Source: Prinia subflava (Eukaryota > Chordata > Aves > Passeriformes > Cisticolidae). From it: a DNA stretch of 64,000 bases. Location of the stretch: the NCBI RefSeq assembly GCF_021018805.1, contig NC_086283.1:16892162-16956161 (forward strand), in the 5' to 3' direction. Positions within the stretch are counted from its first letter, which is position 1; every line of letters starts with the position of its first letter. The notes beneath the pieces are model-generated. The model had not been told where the DNA came from. It saw only the letters and a program-made list of their open reading frames with translations, and did not search any database. Positions 56,225 to 64,000 of the stretch are shown here, in pieces. A program made the translations under genes and the position numbers.

Positions 56225-58357
56225 TGAGTGCTGGGAGCCTGAGTTCACACCAGCTCCTACAAGGCTCCTTCTTTCAACAACTTATTATTACAGTCTGCTG
56301 AGAGTGTGAGTGAATCTTGTCTGTGTCAATAGCTGAGGGTTTAACTTTAAACAAGGGGGAAAAGTGGATTTTCTGATGAATACTGGAAAATTGGAAATAC
56401 TCATGGAAAAAAAACCACAGAGAAGAATTGGTGAGCTGGAAAAAAACAGACAAATATTACTATTTTGTGGTTTTCATGGTACTTATTCCATGCAGCATTT
56501 TGGAAAGTATTTGGCAAATGCATAGAAGTAATCTCTAGGATACTTTGTAGTCAGATGCCATAACTTTGATTAATTTACTGCCTTCAGAAATAGCTGCAAA
56601 CAAATTCACTGATTTACGTGTCAGTTTAAAATTTATGTGGGGAAAGAGTTACAACTGTAAGACACAAAAAATATTTAGGACACACATTGCAAAAATTTTA
56701 TAGCTTCTTAGTAAGAGAAGGGAGGTAAATTTCAATTATGCATTTTATTAAGATCTCCTTTTTAGCTCTATAAAATGATTGCAATGTTAAAATCTCCTCC
56801 TGGGAAATAATGTCACATGGCTTGCTACTGATAGAACTTGAGGAGTTAGGAAGTGCTGGTGGAGTTAACCAGTTGTTAATCAGTTGCTCATTTGCAGCCA
56901 AGTCTTGCTCTAGCTGGACTGGAGATAATCAGATGATAATTTTTACTGGGAGACGGGTTTGTTGTGAACTTGGTGTCTTAACAAGATGTGTAAGGAATTA
57001 TTTGATTCCTATGATAAAAGCAGCTGGTATTGCACTCTGATGCGGTGGCAGGTCCGCAGGTGCTTGGTGCTGCAGTGTCTGTGTGGGGCAGGAGCAGCAG
57101 GACCAGGCGCTACTGGGCACTGATGGCTCCCAGCCGGCTTCCTGGCAGCCCTGCTGCTGCTGGCTTTACTGGGGGACATTTTCATGAACCAGGCTCTCTG
57201 GGGAGCATCTGGAACAGGTCTGGAGGAACTGGTGCCCCAGTACAAAACTGAGGGGCTGGTGGGAGCAAGATGCTTCTGTAGCTTGTGGGGTCTGGACTTG
57301 GCCTTGCCCTGCTGGGCTGGGAGAGTGGTCCTGCTGTGACACACCTGATGAGGGAGTCTGGGACAAGTCCCCTCAGAGAGGTCTGGGGAATGTGGGAGAA
57401 CTGTGGGACTTTCAGCCACTGAGGTTGCAAAGGCTCTGAGGTTCAGCATTTCTGTGACTGGCTTCTGGTAGGGCACCTGGGAAAAACCATCACCAGGGCT
57501 GGATATAAAGCTGCTGTGGCCTGCTCCTGGCAGGATATTCCTTCGGAAGTGAGTGAATCCCACCGGATTTGCTGTGAAGCCTCTTCCCTGCAGCTCAATA
57601 GCTGAGAGTTGGTTCAGTACACTCCTGTCTCGTGCCGCTTATGGTGTAGGCACCTGGTGTTGGTTCCCTGTGCGTCCTTATCCTTGAAGCATGAACTCCA
57701 TGTAGCAACTGGCAGCTGTAGGGACTAGCTCAGCTCCTTGTCTTCCTGTAAATACTAGTTTTCCCCCTGTGGAAAAGGAGTTTTGGTGATATAATCCCAG
57801 TGAATGAAGGGGTTTTCTTAATTAAAGTAATAATCTGAAAGTTGTCATTGGTAAGTGTGTAAACAAGCTGATTGCAGTAGGCGCATGAATAGCTCTAATG
57901 AGCACATGTGGGTACTGAATTAACCATGGTTCACAAGCCATGCATGGCTATATGGTTATTCACAAATAACCACTTTCCCCTTTTGCTTGACTTTGCCTGC
58001 CACCCCAAAAATCTTGTCTTTTCAGTGTTACATAGCAAAAAGGAACCTGAATCTTTCACAGGAGGAGAGCTTTGAAGGCAATCACTGCTCTTCAGGTGGC
58101 TGGGGAGGCAGCCTTGGGCTCTTGGTATTTTTCTTCCCCAAACTGAAGTGCAGCCTGGTGGGTACAGCATGGGTGTTCAGCATTGGCCTCTCTTGCTGGT
58201 GAGTTGTTCCAGGGCCCTTGGAGGAGGCTCTCCCCTGCTGGATGTGATGGAGTGCCCTGTCTGTGAAATGGGAGAACAATGGCTCTGCAAGGCTTTGCAT
58301 TGTTAAGGAGCTCCTCAGAAGGAAGGGCCCTACAGAAGTGCAAATCATCTTCTTGAC
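56225..58357. other. Intergenic, no gene seen
   Basis: A - strand frame of 184 codons (57009-57563) overlaps several others and has no domain. Treated as chance. Confidence 0.45.
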
Positions 58358-58429
58358 TTGCTGTTATATTGATATAATATTTATTTATATCAATATTTAA
58401 CTTGCTGTTAAATATTGATATATTTATTC
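58358..58429 (+). repeat. Direct duplication forming a perfect hairpin
   Basis: CTTGCTGTTA...ATTGATAT text occurs twice (from 58358 and from 58401). Between and within the copies, 58386-58400 and 58408-58422 form a perfect 15-bp inverted repeat around a 7-base loop (CTTGCTG). AT-rich and cruciform-prone. Confidence 0.9.
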
Positions 58430-61400
58430 ACTGCAGTAAGCAGGAGGGCAGTAGTCGGGTGATGGTAGGCTCAGCTGATCTCTATGTGGGTAGAAGGATA
58501 CTGACTCCGTGAGACCCTCCCAAGGAGATGCCTACTGGACTTGCTGCTATGCTGTGCTGGTGGGACTCTGGAGGAGTCTTCCCTTTCCAGGCCTAGGAAA
58601 ATCTCCATAGTTTGACTGAAAAGAGCTGGTGTGTTTACCTTCCATCTATTGGAACAGAAATAAAGTTTGATTGCTAAATGTCATGTGGGTGATGTTGTCT
58701 GCAGCCTAAAATAGCAAAGGAAGACAGGATGTAGTTTAACTTCCACAGAGTTGAGTACAGCTTCTTTCCTTATCCAGAGGAGATCAGCGTTGTGTACTTG
58801 CGGCGCTTGGGCTTGATCTCCTGTTTCAGTAGCAACTCATTCTTCTTTGCAGTCATTTCAACATGTTGTGATACCATGTTGTGAAGTGGAAGTGCAGCCT
58901 CCTGTTAACCACTGTGTTGCTGCAAATAGCCGCCTTCTTTCTGAGTGCCCAGAACTAGCAGAAGATTAAGGGGGAGGGGAGATGCTGAATCAGGGACGCC
59001 AAAGACAACCTGTTTTTTTAAACAGTGATTTACATCATGAATTATATGATCAAAAATTAGGATATTTGTGTCTGCTTCCACCTGAAAATGTGACTTTAAT
59101 GTTTCTCTCTTAGGATAACAATAAATGGTCTAAGAGGCTGTTTTTAGGAGGTGGCTTTTGGGGGAACTACTACATTTTGTTGTGTATTGCCCTGTAAATT
59201 CATACATATCATACTACTGTCATGGGCCTTAGGTTCTCCTGGGGTCTGCATGATCATTAAACAGATGGATGAACCACCAGGGTAACCTTGGCTCTGAAGA
59301 TATTTGTGTTTACCAATGTTTGCTTTTGTGTGCAAAAACTCAGGGAGGAGGTTTCTGCAGGGCTCAATGTGTTCCTTCCAGAGTGAGCACTGTCTGATGA
59401 GTGTGTGCATGTCCCATGTGCACACCCTTTCTAGTGTCCCTTGGGATCCTATATCCATTCCCTGGTGAGTGCCTAAAGCAGCAATCTGGTGCTGCTGGAG
59501 ATCTTGTTACAGGATGGGTTCTGCTCTTCTTCCCACTAAATTACCTTGAAAGAAAAAGACCAAAACAGCAAAATAAATTTGAGCTCTGGTAGGGTTGTTA
59601 GTGTAGAGCAGACTGTCCTGAGCACACACAGTCACTTCCATACACATTGAATTAAAATGGAAACTCCCAGGTGGAATTTCTACACTGGTGTGTGATCTGT
59701 CTGTCTCGGTTCCCTTTCCTGACAAAGGGAAGGTAATGCTGCCCTGTTCTCTGGGAAGCTCTCTCTGGTGCCTATTCAATTTATAGGAGTTGAAGCTGGC
59801 TTTAGGGAGCAGGATGTGTGCTGAGTGTGTTGTCCACTGCCCTGCAGGAACTGGACTACAGGAACCATGAGGTATGTTCCACCAACCTTCAGTGTATTGC
59901 TTCTGTCAAGCAAGCTGAGGTTTGCTGGAGATTTCTGGTTTCAAGGTTTGGCAGGAGTTGTCATTTTACATTGCTAGCAAAGAGTCTGAATATATGCCAT
60001 ATAATTAACACCGGGAAATTCTGACTCCTGAGGCTATAGGGTTAAACAAATATATGTCCCCATTAAACTTGAATAATAAGAGGTTAACTCATTAGGAGAA
60101 GAACACTCTTGATGTGCTTAATGGAGGGAGAGAATATTAACTCTTAAAGTTCCTTGTGAACCCTTATGTTAGTTACACTTTCCTTTTTGAGTGTTAATTT
60201 TTTCTGCTGTAGAATACGCTTCCAAATTTGTCTGCTGTTTATTCTGTATGAGTTGTCTTTTGTTCACTGGATTATTGATATGCCTGGATCCTTTGGAGTC
60301 TTAAAATTTATGCTTTGTTGATGGCTAGTGCATACTTTGAAATAATATGCAGCACAGAACAAAGGCAAATCTTTAAAACCCCTTATTTGAAAATAGTGAA
60401 GGAAAATAGGTGAAGTATAGATAAATTAATATAGCTAAGACAAAAACCTGCAAATCTAATAGTTCTTTGATTGTGGTATGAGCAAACCTTATCCCAGTGG
60501 CTGTGGCTCTGGAATGCCTTTGGAGTTCCCCAAATGCTGCTGTACATTGAGCAGAGTAGGTATTGTCTGGAATCAATTCTGGCACAGCTGATTGCTCCCT
60601 TCATGCTGGACACTGGTGGATATAAGTCAGCTCCACCTCCTCCAGCCATTTCCTCCACCTCCTCTTCCTCGCTGAGTACTGACCATGCACTCCAGATTGC
60701 AGTTGCTGTAGAAATGGGAGATACATCACTTTCATGTTTGAGATTCTCCTGGAGAATTCTTTCTCACTCCAGACATCATTAAGTGTTGTTCTTTGGAATA
60801 GTGTGTGTTTGGCTTCTTGGGAACTTCTGGCACGATGAAGTCAATAATCTATTGCTGGTTGCGTTGTTGTCAAAATAATTATTCCAAGTGTTGGCTCCAT
60901 ATGATGCAATTAAACTATTGATTAGTACAGTTTGGTCCAACCAAGGACAAAAACGTGGTCCTTTGCACAGACTTCCTAGAACTGAGAGGCTGATTTTTCT
61001 TTGAGATTGCCCTGTTAAAAGGTTTAAACAAAGATTTAATTCAATAATTGACTTTGGTGGATGGAGCACAGAGATGATCTGATTCTGTTGTAAGCAAATA
61101 GGAAATTTTTCTCCATTGTTACTCTTATTTTGGATCCTTTATAATAAACATCTGGATGTTTCTGGCTATGCATTCCTTCAGCTTGGCAGTTAAAAAAATC
61201 TAGAGAGGATTCGAAGTTGGGGCCCATGAGGTGAGAAGGGGAACCTAAAGTATTGATGACCCACTTACAAAATGAGATTTGCTTACGGAACAGCAACATG
61301 TGCGAAGCAGCTCTAGCTAGGAACAGTTCTAGGCATGAAAAAGACTAAGAGTGTTCTCAGACTATGTAATAGTACTTTTCAAGGCAGAAATAATAATTTA

Positions 61401-64000
61401 GAATTCTTGCAGCTGTGTAAGCTCTTAGCAGAGTCAATTATGGAACATTTTATTTTGTGGATCGCCTGAGAACAGTCTATCTTCCCAAATTTTGCAGAAG
61501 AGAGATGCAAGAGGTCTGGGAAATGCTTCTAAGCAAGGAGGTTTCCAATAGCAAATAGTACACCAATGATGTCAGCCCAAGATAGGAAATGAGCATTTTG
61601 GATCCTCCATCCTCCATGGCTCGGCCTCTTTCCTGTATGTGGGAGTGTACATATGTGGGGAACTGTATAAATAATCACACACTAGCGTATTTCATGTGGT
61701 GAGGGACTGCCTTGGAGCGGTTTGCTTCTGGGATGAGTAGATGCTTACCATAAACACATTTTCTGTGCTCTTAAAAAAGCTGAGGAACCTGTTTTTCACC
61801 TGTGTCCTGTGGAATGATCTTGAGATCCAAGATGTTCCATAAGCATGTGGCAGGATAGAAGAAATTACATTTTTTCCCTTTTTTTTCCCCCAAAGTAACA
61901 TGTTTTTTTTTGAATTTACTGTCTGTTATGTGGGCAAATTAATTTCTGTTTTTGTTAGGTGTAAGACTTCTGTTGCAGCAGCCCAAGCATTTAGATTTCT
62001 GTCTTTATTTTTACTGGCCTGGTTTCCACTTTAGCAAATTCACAGCTTGTGAGCTATTGCTGGAAATTTCAAATGTGCAAAACATTAGGGAAGCACTAAG
62101 CACAGCTATCCTCTTAATTTGTGTCCTGTCTTCACTCCTAATAGTGTGTAACATCTGGCTGCAGTAACGCCTAGAGCAGCAGCTCCATCAGCCCCACTGT
62201 GCCCCTGCCACGTGGGCAGGAGGGGGAATTCCTCCCTTTGGGGTCTGCAGTGTGGGAACTAAATGAAATGGGGCTAGGGAGATCACCACAGTGGTGGAAG
62301 AGAGGAACTGACTTGGTCACACAGCAAATCAGTGGCAGAACAAGGAACAGAATTAGGTTTCTGCTAGGATATTTGGCACATCTAAACTAATTTTTCATGG
62401 TGCCTCAAGGCAGACTAGGTGACTTCTTACAGTACTTTTTTCATCCCATTTTATTATGAGCCTATTGTTGAATTAACTGATACCTGCTAATTAGTGAAAG
62501 CAGACAAGGACAAATACTGCTGAGGCTTGCCTCAGGTAAACTTAATGCTGACCATGACTCTTCTGTTGTTTCCACTGGCCAGTTAGTTGTTGTGCCAATC
62601 TTGATTAACTTGGTAGTTTAAAAACTGAATTCAATTAATTTCATCATAGAGACAAGCCCTCTGGCCATGTGAGTTTGCAGGGAGAGGCACAGAAATTAGA
62701 CTTGGATCAGTACCTGCATTTCTCTGGTGTCACTGAAATCCTACCATTAGTTCATAACGGCAAAGTACAAAAATAAAGCTAATAGTTATGGCAAAAGAAA
62801 TCTCACTACTGTGTTTCATAGAACGCCATGACAGGCAAACCATGCTTTGAAAGGAAGTGCTGAGTTTCTTGATATGAAAGAGCCTCTTCTACAGATGCAG
62901 CACATTAGTAATGACAAACAGAGTTTCCAATAGATATTGATTTAAGAAAAATAAGATGGATTATACAGGCATTCACCTTCTCTGTCAGTTTAATATAAAG
63001 ATAATTTTATTTGATCGTTCAGTGTAGTAAACTCCCCTTTTCCTTAATACATATTTGCAAAAAGTAGGCAATATTGTAATGCAGTAATTAGCCACATTTG
63101 CCTTTACTATGTGTGAATAAGATTAATATACTAGAGTGTTCAACCTAATTGATCTATTATGTGATAGGGACTCACAACCAGACTGCAAATTACAGTTTAA
63201 CCCCCCAAAGGGCTAGACTTGTTTAGAAAATGTGTGAGTCTTTAAGAGATAAAATTAATAGAACTGGCATTGACCTAAATATTCAGTGTTATTAATTGTA
63301 TCAGTGGATTGTGCTGCTTTTATGTGCAACTAGGAAGGCAGTGTTTGGAAAGGAGCAGGTTTATGACAGCAGTGGGAAGGGTGGCTTACAGAAAACATGA
63401 CAATTATTTCAAGCCAGGTTTCTTGGTTAAAAAAGTGATTGTCACAGGCCCTTAAAATTGCTATTCCATGTGGTTGTGATTAAATAAATCATCCGTGCAA
63501 TGCTTTTGGAGCATAATGGCTCTGTGGGAAAAAAAAATGTAAATCAGGTTTTTGTATTAATGAAAACAGTTTAATATGGTTTTAATGACCCATTTTTCAG
63601 TCTTCACCAGAAAGTAATTACCAGTTAGATAGTTAGTGCTCTGGGCTTTGTTCTGGCTCTCAGAACTCCTTCAGCTGGTCACCCCGGGGAGTCCTGCCAC
63701 GCTCCGTGGGCAGCCCTGGGCCAGTGACCCAGCAGTGCTGGGGCCCTGCTCTGCTGCAGCTCCTGCCTTCTGCTGCCGGAGTGTGGGGAACCACTGGGGC
63801 TGTGCCTTCGGAGCTCCCCATTCGCTGCTGGGAGGGCCAAGGGTAAACCCATAATGAGAGGCAGCAGCTGCCTCACAAACCAAAGTGGGGAGAGCTGGCA
63901 GCGCATGGTTAATAACTTATCTCTGGAGTGGGATAGGAACTGGCAGCTGCGGGAGAACGTTTGGACATGGTGGTGTGGGAAGGGAAGCAGTGCCCAGACC
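58430..64000. other. Intergenic, no gene seen
   Basis: AT-rich to mixed unique sequence to the window edge. No gene, RNA or recognisable transposable element. Confidence 0.5.

Noticed and set aside
1..64000. CRISPR arrays, operons, phage or bacterial features
   Set aside because: The window is vertebrate nuclear DNA; tandem repeats are microsatellites without spacers, and the only clear gene is intron-containing.
1..64000. Neighbouring genes expected from amniote synteny (GPR101, FGF13)
   Set aside because: No seven-helix receptor frame and no FGF exon was recognised; they must lie outside the window.

Overview
The window looks like avian nuclear DNA. It has reverse-oriented CR1 (chicken repeat 1) LINE tails, long perfect pentanucleotide arrays, and a vertebrate developmental gene inside a cluster of CpG-rich blocks, surrounded by gene-poor AT-rich DNA. 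A songbird is a reasonable guess, but the sequence alone does not prove it; a crocodilian or turtle is less likely. No prokaryotic, organellar or viral gene is visible.

Only one gene can be called with confidence: a complete three-exon ZIC3 on the + strand (coding exons 32560-33595, 34250-34413 and 34945-35127; 460 codons), a zinc-finger transcription factor of the Zic/odd-paired family. Both introns have GT..AG borders, the reading frame joins exactly across them, and the protein ends in the expected ...PPNFNEWYV tail. Its promoter is a CpG island with four CCAAT boxes. The 3' UTR is about 0.87 kb and ends near an ATTAAA signal.

Layout: 1-23 kb is a gene desert with two clear CR1 remnants, a possible third, a 272-bp CCCTT array, a 243-bp GAAAA array and some candidate non-coding regulatory segments. 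From 23.8 to 32.5 kb the DNA is GC-rich in blocks (multi-part CpG-island domain), broken by AT-rich islands holding homeobox/SOX/POU/TCF-like motifs and by a run of simple repeats (TA, TC/T, GAAA/GAAAA) just upstream of the promoter. 32.5-36.0 kb is ZIC3. 36.0-37.7 kb is another CpG-rich block. 37.7-64 kb is again gene-poor; it contains an 87-bp minisatellite, a G/T-rich tract, a fossil hAT-type transposase on the - strand, a short unexplained coding-like ORF and a TATA-containing promoter-like segment.

The picture is of one developmental regulator in a large regulatory landscape, with no operon-like gene cooperation. The best leads beyond ZIC3 are the hAT fossil (46142-46522), the unidentified ORF at 46978-47217, the related AAAAG/AAGGG arrays, and lineage-specific changes in the ZIC3 homopolymer tracts. 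CpG-island limits, candidate enhancers and repeat ends were judged by eye; no alignment or search could be run.
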